Source: Lachnospiraceae bacterium
Lineage (GTDB): Bacteria > Bacillota_A > Clostridia > Lachnospirales > Lachnospiraceae
Reading direction: 5' to 3'
Assembly: GCA_024699595.1 (NCBI GenBank)
Contig: JAILPG010000341.1
Location: forward strand, 1-36,036
Length of the DNA: 36,036 bases
The notes beneath the pieces are model-generated. The model worked only from the letters and a program-made list of their open reading frames with translations, made no database searches and was not told the origin of the DNA. Of the stretch, positions 1 to 6,327 are shown in pieces; within the stretch, counting starts at the first letter, position 1, and every line of letters begins with the position of its first letter. The position numbers and the translations under genes were made by a program.

Positions 1-356
1 CATCTGTCAGTCTCAAGGATCACCCAGGGAATACCCAAAAACCGCAGCAGCATCCTGTTTATCTGCTGTTTTGACAAAAGGCAGATACTGTCCACGTTGT
101 AGAGGCAGTCATTGAACATCTCATCCCTGTTTGCAGCATTATAATAAGACGAAAACCCAAAGCCCTTATCCTTGACCGTATCGGCAGTCTTCCTGTTATC
201 GGTAAATACAAAGGTGCTCATTACATCTTTGTCACTCAGCTCATCTTCGGATGTACAGACCAAAAGCCCCATATCTTCAAGATGCTTACTGCAGGATTTA
301 AGATCCTCGTCTTCATTGTATTCTTCTATAAGCAAAAAAACCGTATTTAACAGCAT
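1..356 (-). CDS. Partial protein, possible N-terminal part of a GNAT acetyltransferase (runs off left edge)
   Basis: Reading the minus strand from the ATG at 356-354 gives an open frame of about 118 codons that leaves the window at base 1. It is in the same frame as the carrier protein upstream, 30 nt after that gene's TAG, and has no clear Shine-Dalgarno site, so translational coupling is likely. The visible part has a FVFTDNRKTAD stretch, as in small HAD-like or receiver-like folds, and ends in IPWVILETDR. ETDR-type motifs often open RimJ/RimL-like GNAT domains, so a GNAT domain may follow outside the window. This is inference; the catalytic part is not visible. Confidence 0.5.
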   Translation of the reverse strand, partial: MLLNTVFLLIEEYNEDEDLKSCSKHLEDMGLLVCTSEDELSDKDVMSTFVFTDNRKTADTVKDKGFGFSSYYNAANRDEMFNDCLYNVDSICLLSKQQINRMLLRFLGIPWVILETDR

Positions 357-386
357 CTTACAATTGTTGTGTATGAGACCGTCTGT

Positions 387-608
387 CTATTTCAGTCTTT
401 CAATAAGAGCGTACAGAGCTTCGGCACTGTTAAAATTGGCCGGTTTTATCTCGGATGCGGGGATCGATACATCATATTCTTCATCGATGACACTGATGAT
501 CTGGATTATATCAAAAGAGGTTATGATCTCGTCATCGATAAGTGTTGTGCAATTCTTGAAATCCACGTCATCCCTTATTTCTTCCAGTAATTCAATAAGC
601 TTTTCCAT
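387..608 (-). CDS. Standalone acyl/aminoacyl carrier protein
   Basis: 73-residue protein of ordinary ACP/DltC size and predicted helical pattern. The expected phosphopantetheine serine is Ser31 in IITSFDII; the usual Asp before it (DSL) is Thr here. The C-terminal half (DVSIPASEI, then NFNSAEALYALIERL) matches helices II-IV of carrier proteins. The start has a good ribosome-binding site (AAGGAG, 7 nt upstream). It lies 18 nt downstream of mnmA, probably in one transcript. Small carriers of this kind commonly accompany Dlt-like MBOAT/adenylase clusters; the one in this window (6622-11828) lacks its own carrier, so this protein is a candidate partner. A role with a fatty-acid or peptide enzyme cannot be excluded. 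Confidence 0.88.
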   Translation of the reverse strand: MEKLIELLEEIRDDVDFKNCTTLIDDEIITSFDIIQIISVIDEEYDVSIPASEIKPANFNSAEALYALIERLK

Positions 609-626
609 TATGTTCTCCTTACTTTT

Positions 627-1688
627 CTATTCTATGATCCCCCCGCCTATCACGTTTCCTTCATCGTCATAGAAGACGGCGGACTGACCGGGTGCGGCTG
701 CCCTCACCGGATCTTCAAAGGTGACCCTGATCTTATCCTGATCTGTCATCTCTATCTCTGCTTCCTGTTCTTTATGATGATACCTTACTTTTACTTTACA
801 GCAAAGCTTTTCTCCGGCTTTTAATCCGGGAATGCTTAAAAAGTTCAGATCCCTGCAAAAGATCTCCTTACTGTAAAGTGCATCTTCCGAAGCGATTACT
901 ACCTCATTTTTTTCCGTATTTATTTCCTTTACGTAAGCCGGATATCCGAGCGCTATTCCCAGTCCCTTACGCTGACCGACGGTATAGTGGATGATCCCCC
1001 TGTGTCTTCCGAGGACATTTCCCTCTTCATCGACAAACATACCTTCTCCCGGAAGTTCTGTTTCAGCATTCTCTTCGATGAATCCCGCATAGTCATCATC
1101 CGGAACAAAGCAGATCTCCTGCGAATCACCCTTTTCGGCAACAGGTATTGAGGCTTTCTTTGCTATGTCCCTTACCTCTTGCTTGGTCAGTCTGCCAAGC
1201 GGCATGAGCGTCTTTGCAAGCTGCCCCTGCATAAGCCTGTACAGCATATAGGCCTGATCCTTTTGCCCGTGGACGCCCTTTCTTACCGTATATCTTCCGT
1301 TTTCAAGCTGTACCACCGATGCGTAGTGTCCTGTAGCTATAAGATCAGCTTGCATCATCTTTGCAAATTCAAGCATTTTATCCCACTTTACACTTCTGTT
1401 GCACAAAACGCATGGGTTTGGGGTAACACCGCTTATATAATCATTCACAAAAGGCCTGACCACGGTATTTTTAAACTCAGACATGCAATTCTTAACATAA
1501 TACGGTATTCCCAGCGTATCGGCAACCTGTTTTGCATCATCTATCTCACAGCAGCGGCTGTCTGCTCCGTCTGAGAATACAAAGGTACGAAGGGTAAGCC
1601 CAACTACATCATATCCTGCAATCTTTAATAGATATGCCGTAACGGCACTGTCCACTCCTCCGGACATTCCTACAATAACCTTCGTCAT
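627..1688 (-). CDS. mnmA: tRNA-specific 2-thiouridylase MnmA
   Basis: 353 aa, the usual length. MnmA adenylates and then thiolates the wobble uridine of tRNA-Lys, Glu and Gln in the cytoplasm. The PP-loop ATP motif GMSGGVDS is at residues 7-14. The catalytic cysteines are visible: C96 in NPCVLCN and C193 in GDSQEICFV. ATGHYA and the C-terminal beta-barrel region (HYTVGQRKGLGIALG) are present. The ATG at 1688 follows AAGGAAA at a good distance. It lies between the MATE gene (80 nt upstream) and the carrier protein (18 nt downstream), all in the same direction. Nothing abnormal seen. Confidence 0.97.
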   Translation of the reverse strand: MTKVIVGMSGGVDSAVTAYLLKIAGYDVVGLTLRTFVFSDGADSRCCEIDDAKQVADTLGIPYYVKNCMSEFKNTVVRPFVNDYISGVTPNPCVLCNRSVKWDKMLEFAKMMQADLIATGHYASVVQLENGRYTVRKGVHGQKDQAYMLYRLMQGQLAKTLMPLGRLTKQEVRDIAKKASIPVAEKGDSQEICFVPDDDYAGFIEENAETELPGEGMFVDEEGNVLGRHRGIIHYTVGQRKGLGIALGYPAYVKEINTEKNEVVIASEDALYSKEIFCRDLNFLSIPGLKAGEKLCCKVKVRYHHKEQEAEIEMTDQDKIRVTFEDPVRAAAPGQSAVFYDDEGNVIGGGIIE

Positions 1689-1768
1689 TTGTTACGATTT
1701 CCTTATGTTTACAATATATCGATCTGCTTTGCTTATATATCGGTTTTTCCGCTTACAGGAGCAGACCG

Positions 1769-3151
1769 TCAGTTTTCGGCTTCTATTATGTCCATCTTAT
1801 CAACTACGGACTTTCCGAGCCATTTTTTCCTGTACCAGTAAGACATGACTATAAGACCCCTGATGCACTCATCCGTGGCCGTTCCGACAAAGATCCCCGC
1901 AACACCAAATCCGAGGAGTACTCCTACGAAGTATCCAGTCGTAAGTCCAAGCCCCCAGTTACACAGTATCCCCATTATAAGCGGAAATACATATGCACCG
2001 GCAGCTTTCAGACTGCTTACAAAGGTCATGTTGAGACATCGTCCTGCCTCTACAAATATATCAACGATCATTATCATCTGGCCGATGGCGATGATATTCT
2101 CATTGGCGGTAAAGAAATGCAGGGTATACCTGCAGAAAACAGCATTCAATGAAGCTAGGGCAACCGTTATCGGCATGGAAGTCCTTAAGGTTTTGAACAC
2201 CCTTCTGTATGCCTCATCCGATTTGCCGGCGCCGACAAGATGCCCCGTTATGATCTGTGTCGACATTGCACATGCATTTGAGAATATCATCGCAAAGGCG
2301 ATAAGCGAATTGCAGTATGCCCTCGCATTTACGGAATCATTTCCCATCGCATTTATAAATGAAAGAAGAGTCGTCTGGTACAGATTGTAGGTAAGCTGCT
2401 CTCCTCCGGAAGGAATGCCGATCTTTATCATCTTTACAAGCAGCTTTCCCGGGAAAGGCTTAAGATATCTAAGGGAAAGCCTTCCGGTTTTTGTCATATA
2501 GAAAAATGATATTAATGTTATCACAGCAATGAACCTTGCTGCCACGGTCGATATTGCTACTCCGGCTACGCCCATCTTAAGGAAGGTAAGCGGACCATAG
2601 AGGAATAAGTAGTTACCGAAGATATTTATGATGTTGATTGCAAAGGTTACCCACATGCCGATCTTTGTGTAACCGTTGCATCTTAAAATCTGCAGCATTA
2701 CATTGAACACCGCGGATATAAATCCCCCTCCACCGACTATGTAGATATAGATCATTGAGTAGGGGCGCATCTGCGGTGATACATGCAGAAAGTTCATTAT
2801 CAGTGGATTTGCAAGGCAGAATACTCCGCTTAGGACAATGCCGATACATAAGTTTACCGAGACTGCAAGCGTATAGATCATGTTCATCTTATGATACAGT
2901 CTGGCTCCGAGATACTGCGCAACAACCACGCTCGTGGCTGTTGCTATGACGTTAAAGAGTATGTTCATCATAAACATGATGGTATTGGCATTCCCCACAG
3001 CTCCGACCGCATACTCGTCATAGTGACTGAGCATCAGAGTATCCACGTTATTGAGCATCGTATTTAAGAAAAGCTCAAGAAACATGGGGCCCGCAAGAAA
3101 CAGAAGGGGTGTATTTTCGTCTATGATGATCGATTTTTTCTTATTCTTCAT
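1769..3151 (-). CDS. MATE family multidrug/toxin efflux transporter
   Basis: 460 aa with about twelve hydrophobic segments in two repeated halves, as in the MATE superfamily (cation-coupled exporters of the cytoplasmic membrane). The N-terminal hallmark is recognisable: FLAGPMFLELFLNTMLNNVDTL, followed by AVGAVGNANTIMFM. The second half shows the related pattern around GIPSGGEQLTYNLYQ. The C-terminus is short and charged. The ATG at 3151 has no strong Shine-Dalgarno site, and a weak promoter is visible at 3227-3253. It is divergent from the ABC-F gene. Substrate cannot be told from sequence; DinF/NorM-like subfamilies are possible. Confidence 0.93.
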   Translation of the reverse strand: MKNKKKSIIIDENTPLLFLAGPMFLELFLNTMLNNVDTLMLSHYDEYAVGAVGNANTIMFMMNILFNVIATATSVVVAQYLGARLYHKMNMIYTLAVSVNLCIGIVLSGVFCLANPLIMNFLHVSPQMRPYSMIYIYIVGGGGFISAVFNVMLQILRCNGYTKIGMWVTFAINIINIFGNYLFLYGPLTFLKMGVAGVAISTVAARFIAVITLISFFYMTKTGRLSLRYLKPFPGKLLVKMIKIGIPSGGEQLTYNLYQTTLLSFINAMGNDSVNARAYCNSLIAFAMIFSNACAMSTQIITGHLVGAGKSDEAYRRVFKTLRTSMPITVALASLNAVFCRYTLHFFTANENIIAIGQMIMIVDIFVEAGRCLNMTFVSSLKAAGAYVFPLIMGILCNWGLGLTTGYFVGVLLGFGVAGIFVGTATDECIRGLIVMSYWYRKKWLGKSVVDKMDIIEAEN

Positions 3152-3226
3152 ATAGTCAGGATATTTTCTGATGAGGTTATATCCCTATAACCGGCATTGC
3201 TAAACCTTTGACCCTGTCATCATCAT

Positions 3227-3253
3227 ATTATATTAGACAACCATTAAAATCAA
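3227..3253 (-). promoter_or_regulatory. Possible promoter of the MATE gene
   Basis: On the minus strand, TTGATT (3253-3248) and TATAAT (3232-3227) are separated by 15 nt, slightly short for a sigma-A promoter. The -10 box is perfect; the spacing makes the call tentative. Confidence 0.35.
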
Positions 3254-3296
3254 CGTATCCCCATACTGCCCTGCCCGATCATCCCTGTATTGAAAT

Positions 3297-3325
3297 TTGA
3301 TTCTTTCGGATCAACGTGGTATTAT
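3297..3325 (+). promoter_or_regulatory. Sigma-A-type promoter of the ABC-F gene
   Basis: TTGATT (3297-3302), a 17-nt spacer and TATTAT (3320-3325) give a good vegetative promoter. Transcription would start near 3332, leaving a leader of about 230 nt before the ABC-F start codon. That length is unusual for a simple gene and fits the leader peptide and attenuator that follow. Confidence 0.65.
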
Positions 3326-3406
3326 TTATGCCGTAAAAAGAAAGGGCACCAAAATGGTGTGTTGGTGAACAGATGAGATTTTGATGATGTGATTTGGTAT
3401 CTGCAT

Positions 3407-3502
3407 ATGAAGTTTATGACCCCTATGGGTCTGTTTGTGCATGCCGGATCGGATCATCGTATTTTCTGTAAGACCCAGACCGTGATGGTGTGTACTGTAT
3501 AG
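3407..3502 (+). CDS. Candidate leader peptide upstream of the ABC-F gene
   Basis: A 31-codon ORF (ATG at 3407, TAG at 3500) starting MKFMTPMGLF and ending QTVMVCTV. It lies inside the leader and overlaps three of the four complementary segments, with its stop codon touching the fourth (3502-3508), as expected for an attenuator-coupled leader ORF. No strong Shine-Dalgarno site is seen; GTG 3389 and ATG 3416 are alternative in-frame starts. I do not recognise the peptide. Confidence 0.5.
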   Translation: MKFMTPMGLFVHAGSDHRIFCKTQTVMVCTV

Positions 3503-3524
3503 GGTCTTTATCTGTACGTATGAT

Positions 3525-3550
3525 CTGCTTCGGTATGAAGCAGTTTTTTT
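3525..3550 (+). terminator. Attenuator terminator just upstream of the ABC-F gene
   Basis: CTGCTTC (3525-3531), a GGTAT loop and GAAGCAG (3537-3543) form a perfect 7-bp stem followed by seven T residues (3544-3550). It ends 5 nt before the Shine-Dalgarno sequence AGGAGGA of the ABC-F gene. It therefore cannot serve an upstream plus-strand gene and must act as a conditional terminator within the leader. Confidence 0.8.
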
Positions 3551-3565
3551 GTTACAGGAGGATTT

Positions 3566-5107
3566 ATGGCACAGATAAAAGTAAACGACCTTTCATTCAT
3601 ATATGACGGCACTTCAGATGCGGTATTCTCTCACGCATCCTTTAATATCGATACCGACTGGAAGCTCGGCCTGATCGGGCGAAACGGCAAAGGCAAGACA
3701 ACCCTGTTAAATCTGCTTATGGGTAAATATGAGTACGAAGGCAGTATAAACGGTGATACGCATTTTGATTATTTTCCCTACAGGATGGATGAAACGGATC
3801 TGTCAAGACCCGCCTCGAAACTTATCGAAACCTGGAAACCACAGGTGGAATCCTGGCAGGTCCTTATACAGATAAACCAGATACAAATGGATCCTGAATG
3901 TCTGTACAGACCCTTTGGCACACTCAGCTTCGGTGAAAGGACGAGGGTCATGCTCGCGGTACTGTTTGCCGCAGACAACGAATTCCTGCTTATCGATGAA
4001 CCTACCAATCATCTGGATGAGAATGCAAGACAGATAGTAAAAGAATATCTTTCATCAAAAAAAGGCTTCATCCTGGTATCACATGACCGTGATCTGATCG
4101 ATGCAGTCTGTGATCACGTCCTGGTCCTTAACAGACAGAGCATAGAAGTACAGACAGGAAACTTCAGCTCTTGGTGGGAAAACAAGGAAAAAAACGACGC
4201 ATTTGCGCGTGCTGAAAACGAAAAACATCTTAAGGAGATCGAAAAGCTCAAAACTGCTGCAGACAGGAGCAGCAGATGGGCTCAAAAAAGCGAAAACAGC
4301 AAGATCGGATTCGATCCGATAAAGGAAAATGACCGAAGCATTGCGACCCGTTCATATATCGGTGCCAAAACAAAGAAAATGCAGGCCAGGGTAAAGTCCT
4401 ATGAAAACCGCATGAACCGCGAGATAGAGGAAAAGGAAGGTCTGTTAAAGGACATAGAAGAGGTAAAAGATCTGAAACTGTCTCCTCTTTGGTTTCACAA
4501 GGAAGTACTGATCGATGCATCGGATCTGTCACTGTCATATGGAGATGCAGATCATCCTCTGTTTTCAGACCTCAGATTTTCGGTAAAGCGTGGAGACAGG
4601 GCAGTGCTTGTCGGAAGCAATGGCTGCGGCAAATCAAGCATTCTGAAAATGATACTTAGGAAGGCAGGATGGACAGACGGGATAAATAATCTTAATATCT
4701 CGGGCAGGCTTGATGTGGCATCAGGACTGTCAATATCATATGTCAGTCAGGATGCATCGGATCTTTGCGGACCATTAAAGGAATACATAAGGATGCATGA
4801 TCTTGAAGAAAGTCTGTTTTTTACTGTGCTTCGTCAACTTGATTTTCCAAGAGAACAGTTTGTTAAGAACATGGAGGAATTTTCCGAAGGGCAGAAGAAA
4901 AAAGTGATGATAGCGAAAAGCCTGATCACTCCGGCGCATCTGTATATCTGGGATGAACCGCTCAATTACATAGATGTATTCTCGAGAATGCAGATTGAGA
5001 AGCTTATCTGCGATCACAGACCCACAATGCTGATCATAGATCATGATGTCCGCTTCAGAAAACAGGTGGCAACGAAGGAGATCCTGGTAGGATCCCCGCA
5101 TATCTGA
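3566..5107 (+). CDS. Lsa/Vga-like ABC-F ribosomal protection protein
   Basis: 513 aa soluble protein with two ABC ATPase domains and no membrane segment, as in ABC-F factors that bind the ribosomal E site and dislodge antibiotics. NBD1 has Walker A GRNGKGKT (38-45), signature LSFGERTRV and Walker B FLLIDEPTNHLD. A charged interdomain linker follows (KKMQARVKSYENRM region). NBD2 has GSNGCGKS (350-357), the degenerate signature FSEGQKKKV and WDEPLNYIDVFSRMQ. The last two are typical of the Lsa/Vga/Sal branch linked to lincosamide, streptogramin A and pleuromutilin resistance. The start has a strong AGGAGGA site. The long attenuated leader supports an antibiotic-inducible role. The drug spectrum cannot be read from sequence. 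Confidence 0.92.
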   Translation: MAQIKVNDLSFIYDGTSDAVFSHASFNIDTDWKLGLIGRNGKGKTTLLNLLMGKYEYEGSINGDTHFDYFPYRMDETDLSRPASKLIETWKPQVESWQVLIQINQIQMDPECLYRPFGTLSFGERTRVMLAVLFAADNEFLLIDEPTNHLDENARQIVKEYLSSKKGFILVSHDRDLIDAVCDHVLVLNRQSIEVQTGNFSSWWENKEKNDAFARAENEKHLKEIEKLKTAADRSSRWAQKSENSKIGFDPIKENDRSIATRSYIGAKTKKMQARVKSYENRMNREIEEKEGLLKDIEEVKDLKLSPLWFHKEVLIDASDLSLSYGDADHPLFSDLRFSVKRGDRAVLVGSNGCGKSSILKMILRKAGWTDGINNLNISGRLDVASGLSISYVSQDASDLCGPLKEYIRMHDLEESLFFTVLRQLDFPREQFVKNMEEFSEGQKKKVMIAKSLITPAHLYIWDEPLNYIDVFSRMQIEKLICDHRPTMLIIDHDVRFRKQVATKEILVGSPHI

Positions 5108-5134
5108 TGATATGATTCAGATAACACAAAACCT

Positions 5135-5250
5135 GCAGACGGAGGGATTCGCTCCGGTGCTTCGCACCTTTCACGCCGGCTTCGGCACAGATGCTCCACC
5201 GGAGCATCTTATGCGATCTTAGATCGCATGCCTCAGCGTTCGAATCCCTT
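5135..5250. repeat. Hairpin-rich palindromic intergenic element
   Basis: About 115 nt made almost wholly of inverted repeats. An outer 9-bp stem, AGGGATTCG (5143-5151) with CGAATCCCT (5241-5249), encloses four consecutive hairpins. These are GGTGC/GCACC (5156-5168), GCCG/CGGC (5175-5186), GATGCTCC/GGAGCATC (5190-5208) and ATGCGATC/GATCGCAT (5211-5229). An alternative 9-bp pairing GCTCCGGTG (5151-5159) with CACCGGAGC (5197-5205) also exists. The left edge copies 17 nt of the 3' end of the neighbouring tRNA-Ser gene. It looks like a miniature dispersed element, but a second copy is not visible in this window. Confidence 0.6.
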
Positions 5251-5253
5251 TAT

Positions 5254-5297
5254 GTGCACAAAAAAAGGATGCGCTTTGGCATCCTTTTTCTGTGCAC
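5254..5297. terminator. Bidirectional terminator between the ABC-F gene and tRNA-Ser
   Basis: GTGCACA...TGTGCAC (5254-5260 and 5291-5297) encloses a run of A, the stem AGGATGC/GCATCCT and a run of T. A- and T-rich flanks allow it to work in both directions. On the minus strand it begins directly at the 3' end of the tRNA gene; on the plus strand it would end the ABC-F transcript. Confidence 0.85.
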
Positions 5298-5382
5298 GCA
5301 GACGGAGGGATTCGAACCCTCGTGCCCCGGAGGGCAAACGCATTTCGAGTGCGCCCCGTTATGACCACTTCGATACGTCTGC
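5298..5382 (-). tRNA. tRNA-Ser(CGA)
   Basis: 85-nt class II tRNA on the minus strand. The acceptor stem is GCAGACG/CGTCTGC. The D arm has the TCG/CGG stem with the conserved GG in the loop. The anticodon stem GCGCA/TGCGT carries loop CTCGAAA, giving anticodon CGA, which reads UCG. The long variable arm TGCCC/GGGCA is typical of serine tRNA. The T arm is GAGGG-TTCGAAT-CCCTC. The 3' CCA is not encoded, so it must be added enzymatically. A promoter lies at 5444-5472 and a terminator follows at once. Confidence 0.95.
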
Positions 5383-5443
5383 ATTTCTTAAGAATATGCG
5401 GAATATTGCATTTCCTAAGGTAACCCTGCAGGTTACTTTTGAA

Positions 5444-5472
5444 ATTATAATATAATAAGTCTGCTTATGCAA
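5444..5472 (-). promoter_or_regulatory. Promoter of tRNA-Ser
   Basis: On the minus strand, TTGCAT (5472-5467), a 17-nt spacer and a perfect TATAAT (5449-5444). Transcription would start near 5437, about 55 nt before the mature tRNA. A small dyad GTAACC/GGTTAC lies within that 5' leader. Confidence 0.65.
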
Positions 5473-5539
5473 ATCTGTTTAAAAAATTCCCCGTTTTCAG
5501 CACGTTCTGTAGTGCTTATTATCAACTACTGAATTATAG

Positions 5540-5571
5540 GCTTGTATGCATATTTTTGAAGAAATACAAGC
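5540..5571. promoter_or_regulatory. Inverted repeat upstream of the double-glycine peptides
   Basis: GCTTGTAT (5540-5547) and ATACAAGC (5564-5571) form a perfect 8-bp inverted repeat with a 16-nt spacer. It is centred about 55 nt upstream of the putative -10 box (TATAAT, 5609-5614), where an activator dimer could bind. No T tract follows, so it is not a terminator. The binding protein is unknown. Confidence 0.35.
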
Positions 5572-5608
5572 ATTACCAAAAATTATAGCCATCCGCATAA
5601 ATATTTCG

Positions 5609-5614
5609 TATAAT
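5609..5614 (+). promoter_or_regulatory. Candidate -10 box for the peptide genes
   Basis: A perfect TATAAT 55 nt before the first peptide gene, but with no convincing -35 hexamer at 16-18 nt upstream. That would fit a promoter needing an activator. Tentative. Confidence 0.35.
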
Positions 5615-5668
5615 CATACATAAGGATCACAGATGACACGATATCAGCCACAAAAAGGAGGTATGTAA

Positions 5669-5932
5669 ATGTCGGATATGAATAAAATCAATGATGACGA
5701 ACTGGATCAGGTAAGCGGAGGCTATATCTTTAATGCAGCAGGTTTTGAGGGAGCCGCCGACACGACATGGGAGGTAATAAACAATTACACCGGAATGCCG
5801 ATGGGAAGCTTTAGCCAAAGACAGGATGCGATAAATTACGCACTGAGCTTTAAATCATCTGATCCCCGCGATGTTCAGGAAATAAACCAGGCTCAGGTCC
5901 TGGCGCTAAGGGCAGGATTACCTATTCAATGA
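5669..5932 (+). CDS. Double-glycine leader peptide (bacteriocin/signal-type), copy 1
   Basis: 87 aa. The N-terminal 18 residues carry a double-glycine leader, INDDELDQVSGG, like the leaders cleaved by C39-peptidase ABC exporters during secretion of class II bacteriocins and peptide signals. The predicted exported part is about 69 residues, begins YIFNAAGFEG and has no cysteine, so disulfides or lanthionines are not expected. It is preceded by a strong AAGGAGG site. It is a paralogue of the next gene, 24 nt downstream; both are exactly 87 aa. No exporter, immunity or modification gene is adjacent. The product class is clear from the leader; its activity is unknown. Confidence 0.85.
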   Translation: MSDMNKINDDELDQVSGGYIFNAAGFEGAADTTWEVINNYTGMPMGSFSQRQDAINYALSFKSSDPRDVQEINQAQVLALRAGLPIQ

Positions 5933-5956
5933 TCAGAAAATCAGGAGGACATGATA

Positions 5957-6220
5957 ATGGATGAAAAAATGAAATTAAACGACGATGAACTGGAACAGGC
6001 AAGTGGAGGGATGATCTTTGATTCACTCGGCTATGAGGGAGATCCAAACCTGCGATATGAAGTTCTGAATAATGACAACTGCAAAGTAATAGCTCGTTTT
6101 GCAAGCTACGATGAGGCTAAAAGGTGGGTTGAAACAAACTATGGAACCTATACCTACAATGCTCAGTTAGTTGACTGGGCAACCGTACAGAGGCTCAGGG
6201 CTAATCCGAACACCTATTGA
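5957..6220 (+). CDS. Double-glycine leader peptide (bacteriocin/signal-type), copy 2
   Basis: 87 aa when started at ATG 5957, which lies 8 nt after AGGAGG; the in-frame ATG at 5951 is only 2 nt from that site and is unlikely. The leader KLNDDELEQASGG closely matches copy 1. The exported part starts MIFDSLGYEG and shares with copy 1 the pattern IF-x3-G(F/Y)EG, then EV(I/L)NN, then an acidic residue-Ala pair. It has one cysteine (DNCKV). Copy 1 and copy 2 look like an old tandem duplication whose leaders stayed conserved while the cores diverged. A terminator follows at 6243. Confidence 0.85.
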   Translation: MDEKMKLNDDELEQASGGMIFDSLGYEGDPNLRYEVLNNDNCKVIARFASYDEAKRWVETNYGTYTYNAQLVDWATVQRLRANPNTY

Positions 6221-6242
6221 CCAGTCATCATATATTTCTGCG

Positions 6243-6286
6243 AAAAGACTCACTCCGAAGGGCATACTCAGGATGTGGGTCTTTTT
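6243..6286 (+). terminator. Rho-independent terminator after the peptide genes
   Basis: AAAAGACTCAC (6243-6253) pairs with GTGGGTCTTTT (6275-6285), 11 bp with one G-T pair, followed by T residues. It closes the two-peptide transcript 23 nt after the second stop codon. Confidence 0.75.
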
Positions 6287-6292
6287 CATTCA

Positions 6293-6321
6293 TTGCAATA
6301 ACCCCTTATTGATAGTATAAT
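6293..6321 (+). promoter_or_regulatory. Promoter of SRP RNA
   Basis: TTGCAA (6293-6298), a 17-nt spacer and a perfect TATAAT (6316-6321), ending shortly before the SRP RNA. Confidence 0.7.
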
Positions 6322-6327
6322 TATGCA

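Larger units (their letters stand above)
3332..3565 (+). promoter_or_regulatory. Long regulatory leader of the ABC-F gene (probable ribosome-mediated attenuator)
   Basis: This covers most of the 414-nt gap between the MATE and ABC-F genes. It holds a short ORF (3407-3502), mutually exclusive complementary segments and a terminator just before the ribosome-binding site. GACCC (3418-3422) can pair with GGGTC (3427-3431). AAGACCC (3470-3476) can pair with GGGTCTT (3502-3508). As an alternative, GGGTCT (3427-3432) can pair with AGACCC (3471-3476). A stalled ribosome on the leader ORF would change which pairs form. Several antibiotic-resistance ABC-F genes are known to be controlled by leader-peptide attenuation; applying that here is inference from the layout. 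Confidence 0.65.

Noticed and set aside
172..672. Plus-strand open frame of 166 codons, serine-rich
   Set aside because: It lies antisense to the cut gene, the carrier protein and the end of mnmA, which have clear family matches or good start signals; its composition is typical of an antisense frame.
5135..5314. Prophage or genomic island with att sites
   Set aside because: Only about 150 nt separate the two copies of the tRNA end and no integrase or phage gene is in the window.
5228..5455. Plus-strand open frame of 75 codons
   Set aside because: It runs through the terminator and antisense through the tRNA-Ser gene; the RRRRDSNPRAP-type peptide is a well-known artefact of tRNA-Ser genes.
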